Shown piece by piece: positions 1 through 9,166 of a stretch of DNA of 52,814 nt. The position numbers were made by a program, and so were the translations under genes. Source of the stretch: Fusobacteriaceae bacterium (GTDB lineage: Bacteria; Fusobacteriota; Fusobacteriia; Fusobacteriales; Fusobacteriaceae); contig JAITPM010000028.1 of the NCBI GenBank assembly GCA_031289425.1, positions 1 to 52,814 on the forward strand. The letters are read 5' to 3'. Under the pieces are notes generated by a model. The model made no database searches. It had not been told where the DNA came from and was given only the letters and a program-made list of their open reading frames with translations. Each line of letters opens with the position of its first letter. Position 1 is the stretch's first letter.

Positions 1-717
1 TATGCAAGTGCCGGAATGCTCAATGAATATACCAGAAATGCTGCTACATTTGAAAGAAATAAAGCCACTTCCTTTGTGGAATTGGGAAAACATAATGTAG
101 CTACAATATTCGGTATAGGAAAAATCGGTAAGAGAACTCATGAATTATTGGAGGGAAATGGATTAACTGTACAAGCTGTAGATGTGAGACAGGATGAATT
201 GGATAAATTGTACGATTATAAGGTAAAATTTGTTTCTATGGAAGAAGCAATAGAAACCAGTGACATAATAATAAATACAATGAATCTTACAAAAAACAAG
301 CAAAGTAGATTTTACAACGAGAATTATTTTTCAAAAGAATTTTTATCAAAAGCAAAAAAGAAATTGATATTTATTAATGTAACAAGAGGGGAAATAGCTC
401 CCGAATCAGGATTGTTGGATCTATATAATCAAGGTAAAATAATCGGAATCGGAATAGACGTCTTTACAAAAGAAACAATTTTCTCTGAATGTTTGAATGG
501 AAGAGAGCAATTTACGGATTCGGATACTATAGCAGCTAAGGTGATATTGGATAAAGCTCTTGACCGTACAGCAAATTTTTATGTCCAACCTCATCAAGGG
601 TTTAATTCTGATTTGGCAGCAATAGCAAAAGCCGCCGAGGCTATAAAACATGTATGTGAATGGTATAAAAATGATAAGCAAAAATTTAGCGAGCAATTAC
701 CTTACTACAAAGGATAG
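1..717 (+). CDS. D-isomer-specific 2-hydroxyacid dehydrogenase, 5' end outside window
   Basis: The reading frame is open from base 1, so the start codon lies upstream and the first in-frame ATG at 16 is internal. A Rossmann dinucleotide-binding loop (GIGKIG) starts about 35 codons in. It is followed by the family's late motifs: an NVTRGE segment carrying the conserved Arg, an acidic GIDVF segment, and PHQGFNS carrying the probable catalytic His. Members of this family reduce 2-keto acids or oxidise D-2-hydroxyacids with NAD(P)H; the substrate cannot be read from sequence. The C-terminal tail after PHQGFNS is slightly longer than usual. The gltS-type symporter follows after about 100 bp on the same strand. 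Confidence 0.85.
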   Translation, partial: YASAGMLNEYTRNAATFERNKATSFVELGKHNVATIFGIGKIGKRTHELLEGNGLTVQAVDVRQDELDKLYDYKVKFVSMEEAIETSDIIINTMNLTKNKQSRFYNENYFSKEFLSKAKKKLIFINVTRGEIAPESGLLDLYNQGKIIGIGIDVFTKETIFSECLNGREQFTDSDTIAAKVILDKALDRTANFYVQPHQGFNSDLAAIAKAAEAIKHVCEWYKNDKQKFSEQLPYYKG

Positions 718-823
718 ATTCAAACATATAAAAATTTAATTAAAATATGAATGAATTATAAATACCCGATATTGTTTTCAAGAACCAAATAAAATAAAAT
801 TATTTTAACAGGGGGTTTTATTT

Positions 824-2224
824 ATGCAACAATTAACAGGAGCCGCAATTTGGGCTGTATTTGTAGATTTTAGTATTATGGCAGTTTTACTCGTGATAGG
901 GCAAATTCTTCGTGCAAAAATTAAACTTTTTCAAAAAATATTGATTCCATCTGCATTAATAGGAGGATTTATAGCATTGGCTTTTGGACCAAAAGGACTT
1001 GGGTATATACCATTATCAGGTACATTTGGGACATATGCAAGTATATTGATTGTAATAGTATTTGCTGCGACACCTATTGGAGATAGACCGAATAAAGAAG
1101 CTTTGTCAGGTACAGTTATAGGTGGAATGTTCTTTAATATTACAGGGATAGCTGTATTGCAATATGCTGTGGGACTGATAGTTACAATATACGGATTAAG
1201 CTATCTATATCCCAATCTTCCTCATGAATTTGGTCTCATGATGGCGACAGGATTCTATGGTGGGCATGGAACAGCAGCGGCAGTGGGAAAGGCATTGCAA
1301 GATTTAGGCGTTGAAAATATGACCGACCTTGGAAATACTTGCGCAACAATAGGTATCGTCGGAGGAATAATTTTCGGGATTGTAATAATAAACTGGGGAA
1401 CTCGTAAGGGGTATACCCACTATGTTGATAATCCGGAAGAATTGCCAATAGAATTACGTACAGGATTAATACCTCCTGAAAAGCAAAAAGCAGAAGGAAA
1501 AATCACTATTTCATCTATTTGTTTGGATCCAATGGCTTTTCACTTGGGAATCGTATTGTTGGCATCTATATTAGGATATTACGGATCAAAATATTTTCTT
1601 ACATTTACTAAAAACTTGGGATATGGTATAGCTATACCTGATTTTTGTACAGCATTATTATTTGGATTTGTAGTGAACTGGGTACTTAATAAAACAAACG
1701 GACATAAATATGTAGACCGACATTCGGTTGCACGTATTCAAGGAACAGCGACAGATTTTTTGATGGTATCAGGGATTGGGTCATTGAATCTAAAGGTGGT
1801 ATTAGACTATGCAGTACCTTTATTAGCTGTATGTGTAATGGGATTTTTGGTTACTTGGTGGTGGTTTATTTATGTGGGAGGAAAATCATCCAGAGAAGAT
1901 TGGTTTGAGAGAAATATGATGGTATGGGGGCATGCAACAGGTGTCGCAGCTACAGGAGTTTTATTGCAACGTGTAGTTGACCCTGATTTGAAATCTCGGG
2001 GAATAGAGGATTCTGGAATTTCAGATTTATTCAATAGACCAATCATCATAGGATTGCAGGTCGTACCACCGATTATTATGAATCTCTTTCCGGGTAAAGG
2101 AGGACATATTACTACATGGGTGATAGTCGCAGTAGTAGTGGTGTTATGGATTTTTGCCTATGCATTAAAATGGTGGGTGCCTTCACAAAAAATAAAGACT
2201 TATGGTAAAGTTGGTAATAATTAA
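824..2224 (+). CDS. gltS: Sodium/glutamate symporter, GltS family
   Basis: A 466-residue polytopic membrane protein with about ten to twelve hydrophobic segments. It has the ESS-family signature GFYGGHGTAAAVG near residues 142-154 and a second glycine-rich re-entrant region (WGHATGVAATGVLLQR) in the C-terminal half, which is the pseudo-symmetric pair expected of GltS. The family imports glutamate with sodium in the cytoplasmic membrane. The start is supported by a G-rich ribosome binding site (AGGGGG) 8-13 bases upstream. Arg codons are often CGT, whereas most neighbours use AGA, hinting at a different codon history. It is followed by a hairpin terminator. Confidence 0.9.
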   Translation: MQQLTGAAIWAVFVDFSIMAVLLVIGQILRAKIKLFQKILIPSALIGGFIALAFGPKGLGYIPLSGTFGTYASILIVIVFAATPIGDRPNKEALSGTVIGGMFFNITGIAVLQYAVGLIVTIYGLSYLYPNLPHEFGLMMATGFYGGHGTAAAVGKALQDLGVENMTDLGNTCATIGIVGGIIFGIVIINWGTRKGYTHYVDNPEELPIELRTGLIPPEKQKAEGKITISSICLDPMAFHLGIVLLASILGYYGSKYFLTFTKNLGYGIAIPDFCTALLFGFVVNWVLNKTNGHKYVDRHSVARIQGTATDFLMVSGIGSLNLKVVLDYAVPLLAVCVMGFLVTWWWFIYVGGKSSREDWFERNMMVWGHATGVAATGVLLQRVVDPDLKSRGIEDSGISDLFNRPIIIGLQVVPPIIMNLFPGKGGHITTWVIVAVVVVLWIFAYALKWWVPSQKIKTYGKVGNN

Positions 2225-2283
2225 AGAAAATATTGATTTGGAAAAATTTTCCAAAAATAATTGATTAAAAATACAAAAGGGGG

Positions 2284-2318
2284 TACACTGTATATACAAT
2301 ATATGCGGTGTATCTTTT
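2284..2318 (+). terminator. Terminator after gltS
   Basis: A 12-bp stem (2284-2295 with 2301-2312, including G-T wobbles) closes a 5-base loop and is followed by CTTTTA. Position and form fit an intrinsic terminator for the gltS transcript. Confidence 0.55.
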
Positions 2319-2351
2319 ATATATGCCAGAGATACCATGAAATCTATTAAT

Positions 2352-2456
2352 TTGAGAATAAACAAAAATTTGTTTCAAGAAATAAAAAAGAAACATCTGA
2401 GGAAGAAACTAGAGAAATATTAGAAGTTTTTAAAAGAAGGTTTATAAAAATTTAAC
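2352..2456 (+). pseudogene. Possible coding remnant, no start codon
   Basis: This lies in the 590-bp stretch between gltS and the P-type ATPase. The frame is open for 34 codons with no start codon. The translation is charged and helix-like (contains SRNKKETSEEETREILEVFK) and reads more like a gene fragment than random AT-rich sequence. I do not recognise the family. The rest of this gap holds two terminator-like hairpins and two extended -10 elements. Confidence 0.25.
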
Positions 2457-2475
2457 AAAACATTTAATTATATAT

Positions 2476-2510
2476 AAAAACTTCGCATGTCGCTATTTGT
2501 GAGGTTTTTA
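2476..2510 (+). terminator. Hairpin terminator in the gap before the ATPase
   Basis: AAAAACTTCGCA pairs with TGTGAGGTTTTT across a short loop, with wobble pairs. The T-run lies on both sides, so it could act in either direction. Confidence 0.5.
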
Positions 2511-2541
2511 CTTTTTAAAACTGCAATATTTTGGGTTGTTG

Positions 2542-2583
2542 TGATATAATAAATTGTAATATCTTAGCTCAATATGATATAAT
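2542..2583 (+). promoter_or_regulatory. Two tandem extended -10 elements upstream of the ATPase
   Basis: TGATATAAT occurs at 2542-2550 and again at 2575-2583 (TGN plus a perfect TATAAT in both). No convincing -35 is visible, which fits extended -10 promoters. They lie about 235-270 bp upstream of the P-type ATPase and could drive the ter locus with a long leader. Confidence 0.4.
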
Positions 2584-2814
2584 AATATCAATGAAGAAAT
2601 AAAAATTATGTATTTTTATTCGGAGGTAAAGGAATAAATATGTCAATTTTTCTTTTTAATACTGGATGAAAAATTTATATATAAATTGAAAAAATCAATA
2701 TAAATGCGGCACTTTACATTTTGCAAATACATAATTAATTTTAAAATAATACAAAATATGTTTCAAGTTCGAATATTATACTTGATAAGGCATATTACAT
2801 GAGGAGAGGTTGAA

Positions 2815-5460
2815 ATGATAAAAGGTCTTACTGAAGAAGAAGTAAGAAAAGCAAAAGAAGAATATGGGGATAATAGTTTGTCAGAATTAGAAAGTGAAGG
2901 TTTTTGGGATAAGCTGAAGGATAATTTCGGTGATCCAATGATAAAAATTCTTTGTGTAGCTCTCGTTGTAAATGTAATATTCGCTATTTTGGGGCAGGCT
3001 GAATGGTATGAATCTGTCGGTATCGCAATAGCTGTAATATTGGCTACTTTTGTTTCGACATATTCAGAATACCAAAACGAAAATGCTTTTCAAAAGCTTC
3101 AAGAAGAAGCCTCTAGAATAGTTTGTAAAGCATATAGAAACAATGAAGTTATTGAAATGTCAATAAATGACATTGTAGTGGGAGATTGGATTATACTGCA
3201 AACCGGGGATAAAGTACCGGCGGATGGAATTCTCATAGACGGAACAGTAAAGTTGGATCAGTCTGTTTTGAATGGAGAGACTAAGGAAGCATTAAAAATG
3301 GTTATGCCGTCTGATTATAAAGATGAAACCCAGGCTATGGATTTTTTAAACAAATATAAATTATATAGAGGATCGGTAGTGTGTTCCGGTAATGCTATCT
3401 TAAAAGTAACGACTGTTGGTGATAGGAGTGTCTATGGGCAAATCGCTAGTGAATTACAAATAAAAGATGACAGAGAATCTCCTCTAAAAATAAAATTGGC
3501 AAAGCTGGCGGATAATATCAGCAAATTCGGATATATAGGCGGCGGGGCGATAGCCATAGCATTTTTATTTCAAAGAATAGTTATTCACAATGGATTTGAA
3601 TTATCAAAGATAATCACTTATTGTTCCAATTGGAGTGTAGTTATAAATGATATCGTGCATGCTGTGATATTGGCTGTAATTATTATAGTTATGGCTGTTC
3701 CGGAAGGACTACCATTGATGATAGCCATTGTGTCGGCGCTCAATATGTCCAAAATGCTAAAGGATAACGTATTAGTCAGGAAAATAATAGGAATAGAAAC
3801 TGCGGGAAGTCTAAATCTTCTTTTTTCTGATAAGACCGGAACAATTACAAAGGGTAAGTTGGAAACGATACTTTTTGTGGATGGGAATGGGAATGAATAT
3901 AAGTCATACGATAAAATTCCACAAAAATTGAGAGATATATTATCAATAAATATGTTTAAAAATACAAACGCCATAGCTTCCGGAGAAAAACCCAATAGGA
4001 AAATAATAGGTGGAAATGCCACTGAAAGAGCGATACTATCTTTTGCTTCTGATTTTAATACTGATTCTGACCAAAAGATATTAAAAAGTGTTCCTTTTAA
4101 CAGCGAGAACAAATATTCTGCCTGCTCAGTATCGGGATATGAAGATATTACATTTGTAAAGGGAGCTCCAGAAAAAATAATAAATAATTGTGAATATTAT
4201 TATGATGGAGATGGTGAAAAAGTTGCTTTTTCAGAAGATAAGAATAAAAAAGTACAAGATATTATTACAGGACTTGCCAATAAAGCCATAAGGGTGCTTG
4301 CTTTTGCTACCAGTGAAAATCAAATAGATGAGGACATGTTTGATATAGATAAATGTACTATAATCGGATTTGTAGGAATAAGAGATGATGTGAGACCGGA
4401 ATCAATAACGTCAATAGGTGAGGTAATGGGAGCGGGAGTACAAGTTGTTATGATTACCGGCGATAGAAAGGATACTGCTATTGCTATAGCGAGAGAGTCC
4501 GGTTTGTTGAATGATGATGTCAATGATATAGTACTTACTTCTGATGAATTGGCAAAAATGTCCGATGATGAAATAAAAAATAAGATTTCTCATCTGAGAG
4601 TTGTATCAAGAGCATTACCTAGTGATAAATCACGTCTTGTAGGAATTGCACAATCATTAAATCTTGTGGTTGGAATGACCGGAGACGGTGTAAATGATTC
4701 TCCAGCCCTTAAAAAGGCAGATGTGGGCTTTGCTATGGGGGGAGGTACAGAAGTCGCTAAAGAAGCATCTGATATAGTGATTTTAGATGATAATTTCTCT
4801 TCAATTGATAAGGCAATTCTCTATGGAAGAACTATTTTTAATACTATAAGAAAGTTTATAATATTCCAATTGACAATAAATGTTACAGCAGTTCTTGTCT
4901 CGTTTATTACTCCTTTGATAGGTATGAATCCGCCTCTATCCATTACACAAATATTGTGGATAAATCTCGTGATGGATACATTGGCAGCGATTGCTTTCGG
5001 TGGAGAACCGGCTTTGGAAAGATTTATGAAAGAAAAACCAAAGCATAGGGAGGAAAATATAGTAAATAAATATATGTGGAGTTCTATCATTGTGGGCGGT
5101 CTCTGGACATTTACATTAAGCCTATTTATATTACTTTCCGATTTTTCTAAAAATATATTTAGGGAATCAATTGATGGAAAATATTTATTGACGGGATATT
5201 TTGCATTTTTCATTTTTGTAGCAGTTTTTAATGCATTTAATGCTAGAACAGAAAAAATTAATTTATTTGATAATATACTAAAAAACAGTGGTTTTTTCAA
5301 AGTAATAGTATTAATAATAGTAGTGCAAGTTGTTATGACGTATTTAGGTGGGCCAATATTAAGTTGTTATGGGTTGAATTTAAAAGAGTGGATTTTTATA
5401 TTAATAATGGCTTTTACTATAATACCGGTAGATTTATTGAGAAAAAAATTATTCAATTAA
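2815..5460 (+). CDS. Calcium-translocating P-type ATPase, PMCA/SERCA type
   Basis: An 881-residue P2-type ATPase predicted to expel Ca2+ from the cytoplasm using ATP. Visible in order: an N-terminal cation-ATPase domain, the A-domain TGE-equivalent (NGETKEA, about residue 154), PEGLP in M4 (about 295-299), the phosphorylation site DKTGTITKGK with D339, the TGDRKDTA motif (about 549) and GDGVNDSPALKKADVGFAMG from about 623. C-terminal membrane helices follow. Length is normal for bacterial PMCA-type pumps. The start has a strong site (GAGGAGAGG). It is the first gene of a same-strand run into the ter genes. Since TerD proteins bind Ca2+, a calcium pump here is functionally coherent, though that link is inference. 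Confidence 0.92.
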   Translation: MIKGLTEEEVRKAKEEYGDNSLSELESEGFWDKLKDNFGDPMIKILCVALVVNVIFAILGQAEWYESVGIAIAVILATFVSTYSEYQNENAFQKLQEEASRIVCKAYRNNEVIEMSINDIVVGDWIILQTGDKVPADGILIDGTVKLDQSVLNGETKEALKMVMPSDYKDETQAMDFLNKYKLYRGSVVCSGNAILKVTTVGDRSVYGQIASELQIKDDRESPLKIKLAKLADNISKFGYIGGGAIAIAFLFQRIVIHNGFELSKIITYCSNWSVVINDIVHAVILAVIIIVMAVPEGLPLMIAIVSALNMSKMLKDNVLVRKIIGIETAGSLNLLFSDKTGTITKGKLETILFVDGNGNEYKSYDKIPQKLRDILSINMFKNTNAIASGEKPNRKIIGGNATERAILSFASDFNTDSDQKILKSVPFNSENKYSACSVSGYEDITFVKGAPEKIINNCEYYYDGDGEKVAFSEDKNKKVQDIITGLANKAIRVLAFATSENQIDEDMFDIDKCTIIGFVGIRDDVRPESITSIGEVMGAGVQVVMITGDRKDTAIAIARESGLLNDDVNDIVLTSDELAKMSDDEIKNKISHLRVVSRALPSDKSRLVGIAQSLNLVVGMTGDGVNDSPALKKADVGFAMGGGTEVAKEASDIVILDDNFSSIDKAILYGRTIFNTIRKFIIFQLTINVTAVLVSFITPLIGMNPPLSITQILWINLVMDTLAAIAFGGEPALERFMKEKPKHREENIVNKYMWSSIIVGGLWTFTLSLFILLSDFSKNIFRESIDGKYLLTGYFAFFIFVAVFNAFNARTEKINLFDNILKNSGFFKVIVLIIVVQVVMTYLGGPILSCYGLNLKEWIFILIMAFTIIPVDLLRKKLFN

Positions 5461-5472
5461 AGTGAGGTTCTA

Positions 5473-6936
5473 GTGTCGAGTAATTATATATTTCAATATA
5501 AGACCAATATAAATCCAATGAAATTGAATTCCATGGTATCATTTTCTAATGTGAATGGTTATTTTTCTGAAAACAGAAAAGATGTATATTTCTTTAGATA
5601 TATCGGAATAGATACAAAGGAAAAATATAAAAATGAAATAATAAAAATTCATAATTATTTGAGTTCTAGAACTGATATAAAATATTTAAAAATTCAAAAT
5701 TTAGAAGCTTTTGCAAATGTAAATGTAAATTTAAATGTAGATGAAATAAAAAAAATTGTAATAAAACTGGAACAAAGCGAAATTTTGGATAAAAATGGAA
5801 ATTTCAATTGGATTTCTTTTGTTGACTTAGTGGAGTATAAGAAAAATATATCTGATATATTGCTAAAAGAATGTTGTATAGAAATAATAGATATGTATCG
5901 AAAAATAACAAAAAACTGCACTGTTACAATGATAAAAAATTTTATAATAAAAATTTCAAATTGGATAAATTCAATATTTCCAAAAATTTTTGAAGTAAAT
6001 ACTGAAATTAAACATGTCCCAAAAGTAATATATTGCGGGAAAATAAAAAATCAAGAATATTTATTTCTATATCTATTGGTAAAGATCGGATGTGATGTAT
6101 TGTACCTCAATCCTGAAAGGGATGCAGAGATTTCTTTGGAAATTTTGAAAACTTCTGATATATATGAAGAAAAAAATAAATGTTCATGTGATATTTTTAG
6201 AGAAATAGATGATGATATTATTGAACATAAAAGAAAAGAACAAAGAGAAAAAGAACAAAGAGAAAAAAAACAAAGAGAAAAAGAAACCATTTCAAAAAAT
6301 GAAGAAAACAGAAGTAAAGATATAAATAAAATAGAGGCCAAAAAAATAGAAAAATATATTGAAAAAGAAAAAACTTATGAAGAATTGGCAACTTTGGCCT
6401 CTTCGGTCGTAATGATAGGTACCTATGATAAAAATAAAAATTGTATAAAAACAGGCTCCGGAGTAGTGATTAGCGATAATGGACATATCCTTACTAATTT
6501 TCATGTCATATCAAATGGATATTATTTCGGTATACAGATAGAGAATGAAGACGATATATATTTTACTGATGAAATAATAAAATATAACAACCTGGATGAC
6601 CTTGCTATTTTGAAAATAGAGTATTACAAAAGAAAAATACCAATTTATAATACAAATAACGAATTGGTAAGAGGTCAAAAAGTAGTAGCAATAGGAAGTC
6701 CATTGGGTTTATTTAATTCTGTATCAAATGGAATAATTTCCGGTTTTAGAACTTTGAATGATATTTCAATGATCCAATTTACGGCACCGATTTCCCATGG
6801 AAGCTCGGGCGGAGCACTGTTGAATCTTGAAGGGCAACTTATAGGTATAATTACAGCCGGATTTGATAGTGGACAGAATATAAATTTGGCAGTCGATTAT
6901 AAAACAGTTTTTAAATTTACAAAAAATTTTTTATAA
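5473..6936 (+). CDS. YceG-like N-terminal domain fused to a trypsin-like (HtrA-type) serine protease
   Basis: A 487-residue protein starting at GTG, 12 bases after the ATPase gene, with GAGG upstream. Residues 1-230 resemble the N-terminal part of the YceG protein encoded at 10320: both have a YFxR segment, a helical stretch ending near a KIxxWI/KLxxWI motif, then a strand motif (PKVIYCGKIKNQE versus VKILYNGDISNHE) and a GCDVLYL/GCDIVIL strand. Residues about 255-310 form a highly charged KEQREKEQREK coiled coil with a 15-bp DNA repeat. Residues about 315-487 are a chymotrypsin-fold protease with triad H344 (TNFHVI), D376 (DDLAIL) and S445 (HGSSGGAL). There is no signal peptide, membrane segment or PDZ domain, so it should act in the cytoplasm. 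Substrate unknown; the context implies a role in the Ter stress response. Confidence 0.8.
   Translation: MSSNYIFQYKTNINPMKLNSMVSFSNVNGYFSENRKDVYFFRYIGIDTKEKYKNEIIKIHNYLSSRTDIKYLKIQNLEAFANVNVNLNVDEIKKIVIKLEQSEILDKNGNFNWISFVDLVEYKKNISDILLKECCIEIIDMYRKITKNCTVTMIKNFIIKISNWINSIFPKIFEVNTEIKHVPKVIYCGKIKNQEYLFLYLLVKIGCDVLYLNPERDAEISLEILKTSDIYEEKNKCSCDIFREIDDDIIEHKRKEQREKEQREKKQREKETISKNEENRSKDINKIEAKKIEKYIEKEKTYEELATLASSVVMIGTYDKNKNCIKTGSGVVISDNGHILTNFHVISNGYYFGIQIENEDDIYFTDEIIKYNNLDDLAILKIEYYKRKIPIYNTNNELVRGQKVVAIGSPLGLFNSVSNGIISGFRTLNDISMIQFTAPISHGSSGGALLNLEGQLIGIITAGFDSGQNINLAVDYKTVFKFTKNFL
6230..6285 (+). repeat. Purine-rich 15-bp tandem repeat within the protease gene
   Basis: About three to four imperfect copies of AAAGAACAAAGAGAA encode the KEQRE coiled-coil linker between the YceG-like and protease domains. 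The unit is a multiple of three, so copy changes would alter linker length without a frameshift. Confidence 0.65.
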
Positions 6937-7056
6937 AATAATATAAAATAATATAAAATAATAAAAAGTGATACAATATGTTATTATATGATATTATGTG
7001 ATATAAAATAATAAATATATTTAAAATATAATAAAAAAAATCGTTACGGAGGAAAA

Positions 7057-8034
7057 GTGGAAAAGGAATATTTAGTGTACAGTGTGGGAGCTCTTTTGTA
7101 TACTCCCGCAATCAGTGAAAAAATAGCTGATGATATTATAGATAATAAAATTGATAGCCCTTTTTCAATATCTCTATGCTTAGAAGATTCTATAAGCGAG
7201 GATGCAGTAGAATTTGCGGAAAATCAAGTTGTAAAAAATTTAGAAAAAATTTTCTCCGGTAAGAGAGAAAAGAAAGAATTTTATTGCCCCAAAATATTTA
7301 TTAGAGTGAGATATCCAAAACAAATATTTTCTATTTTTGATAGGATTAAAGAATTTAAAGAAATATTTACCGGATTTATTTTGCCGAAATATTCTCTTGA
7401 TAATGTTGATGAATATAATCATAATATGCTTGAAGTTAATAAAATTTCCGATAAAATTATATATATGATGCCAATATTGGAAAGTGGCGACATAGCAGAT
7501 TTGAATAAACGTTATGATACCCTACGTAAGCTCAAGGTAAAAATTGATGGGATATCTGATATCGTATTAAATATAAGAGTCGGCGGAAATGATTTTTGTA
7601 ATATATTCGGATTACGTAGACATTCTTATGAGACCATTTATGAGATTACCCCTGTCAAAAGCATACTCAGTGATATTTTGACTGTATTTTCTCGGGAATA
7701 TGTAATATCAGCTCCTGTATGGGAGTATTTTGGGAATGAAAAGGGCAATTGGAGTAAAGGACTGGAAAATGAAATAAAATATGATAAATTGAATGGATTT
7801 ATCGGAAAAACAGTAATACACCCCAGTCAAATTTCCATTGTAAATGATAGTTTAAAAATTGATGAAAATGATTATAATGATGCACTGTCTATAATAAATT
7901 GGAGGGAAGGAGAGAACCTTCAGGTATTGAAAAGTGCAAATATGGATAGAATGAATGAGATCAGAACGCATCTTAAATGGGCTCAGAAAATCGTAAAACT
8001 AGCTCAAATATATGGTACTTTGAAAAATGAATAA
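7057..8034 (+). CDS. HpcH/HpaI-aldolase-like C-C bond lyase of the Ter biosynthetic module
   Basis: A 325-residue enzyme with a TIM-barrel fold like citrate lyase beta subunits. The N-terminal SVGALLYTPA and the CLEDSI acidic motif (about residues 42-47) match the Ter-associated C-C bond lyase family, and a conserved RVGGNDF segment follows. It starts at GTG 4 bases after CGGAGG. The upstream 120 bp contain a three-copy AAAATAATAT repeat. The next gene overlaps it by 8 bp, which implies translational coupling. In published analyses of ter loci this lyase is one of the enzymes proposed to build a nucleoside-like metabolite; its actual substrate is unknown. Confidence 0.82.
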   Translation: MEKEYLVYSVGALLYTPAISEKIADDIIDNKIDSPFSISLCLEDSISEDAVEFAENQVVKNLEKIFSGKREKKEFYCPKIFIRVRYPKQIFSIFDRIKEFKEIFTGFILPKYSLDNVDEYNHNMLEVNKISDKIIYMMPILESGDIADLNKRYDTLRKLKVKIDGISDIVLNIRVGGNDFCNIFGLRRHSYETIYEITPVKSILSDILTVFSREYVISAPVWEYFGNEKGNWSKGLENEIKYDKLNGFIGKTVIHPSQISIVNDSLKIDENDYNDALSIINWREGENLQVLKSANMDRMNEIRTHLKWAQKIVKLAQIYGTLKNE

Positions 8035-9166
8035 AGAATATAAAATAGAGCAATTAGTAAAAGTTGCTAAAAGAGATAATAATAGTAAAAGACCGTATTT
8101 ATTGGTTAATCCTCTCCAGGGGAAACATATTCCGGTAGAACCTAGTAGTGCATTGGAATTATTTAAAAGTATATCGGATAAAGTCAATAAAAATTATCCC
8201 AATGAAAGATTACTTGTCATTGGATTCGCTGAAACAGCTACAGCCATAGGGGCTGTCATTGCTTGTAATTCTATCAATGGATCATATTATATCCAAACTA
8301 CAAGAGAAAATTTAAAAAATTCGGATTATTTATATTTTACAGAATCTCATAGTCATGCTACAGAACAAAAATTGATTCAAAATAATTTGGATACTATGAT
8401 TGCAAATACTGATAGAATAATATTTGCAGAAGATGAAATAACTACAGGAAATACAATTTTTGAGCTATTCAACATTTTGAAAGAAAAATATAAGAATAGA
8501 AATTTACATTTTGGCATATCTTCTATATTAAATGGGATTACGAAAGAATCTTTAGAAAAATTTGAAAAAAATAATATAAAATGCTTATATATAAAAAAAT
8601 TAGAAAAATTTGATTATGAAAATATATTAAGTAAATATTCGTATGATACAGGGTGCAAAATGCCAATATGTATGAATGATGATAAAAAATATTTTAAAGA
8701 AATTTCTGTTTTTGGAAATTCTGACCCTAGAATAGGAATATTAAGTAGTGAATACTTTGAAAATTGTAAGATTTTTTCTACAAAAATACTAAATAATTAT
8801 GAAAAAAATCAATTTAACAATAAAAGCGTGCTTGTTTTAGGAGCCGAAGAATTCATGTACCCCGCTATGGTTGTGGGAGCAGAAATAGAAAGAATATCTG
8901 AATCAGCAGAAGTAAAATTTCATGCATTTACGAGAAGTCCTATTCTTCCAAGTAAAGAAGATGATTATCCGCTACATGTGCGTTATGAATTACTAAGTAT
9001 ATATAACGATAAGAGAACTACTTATATATATAATATAAAAAAATACGATAAAGTTATAATATTACATGATTCAGAAAATTTCTATGAAAAATCTTTTGAA
9101 AGTATTTTCGCAACATTAAATGATGTCGGATGCGACGATATTGATATATATAGATGGAGTGTGTAG
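8027..9166 (+). CDS. Phosphoribosyltransferase with C-terminal TRSP domain
   Basis: A 379-residue protein. An orotate-PRTase-like N-terminal domain has GFAETATAIG (about 66-75) and the PRPP-binding loop AEDEITTGNT (about 134-143). The C-terminal domain contains the tetrapeptide TRSP at 302-305 that gives the TRSP domain its name. It should bind PRPP and transfer phosphoribose to an unidentified acceptor in the Ter biosynthetic module. It overlaps the lyase gene by 8 bp and is directly abutted by the StiP-type gene at 9167, so the three are almost certainly co-translated. Confidence 0.85.
   Translation: MNKEYKIEQLVKVAKRDNNSKRPYLLVNPLQGKHIPVEPSSALELFKSISDKVNKNYPNERLLVIGFAETATAIGAVIACNSINGSYYIQTTRENLKNSDYLYFTESHSHATEQKLIQNNLDTMIANTDRIIFAEDEITTGNTIFELFNILKEKYKNRNLHFGISSILNGITKESLEKFEKNNIKCLYIKKLEKFDYENILSKYSYDTGCKMPICMNDDKKYFKEISVFGNSDPRIGILSSEYFENCKIFSTKILNNYEKNQFNNKSVLVLGAEEFMYPAMVVGAEIERISESAEVKFHAFTRSPILPSKEDDYPLHVRYELLSIYNDKRTTYIYNIKKYDKVIILHDSENFYEKSFESIFATLNDVGCDDIDIYRWSV

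Noticed and set aside
3618-4112. Long minus-strand open frame inside the P-type ATPase gene
   Set aside because: Antisense shadow of a well-conserved gene; no ribosome site, and its translation shows no family features.
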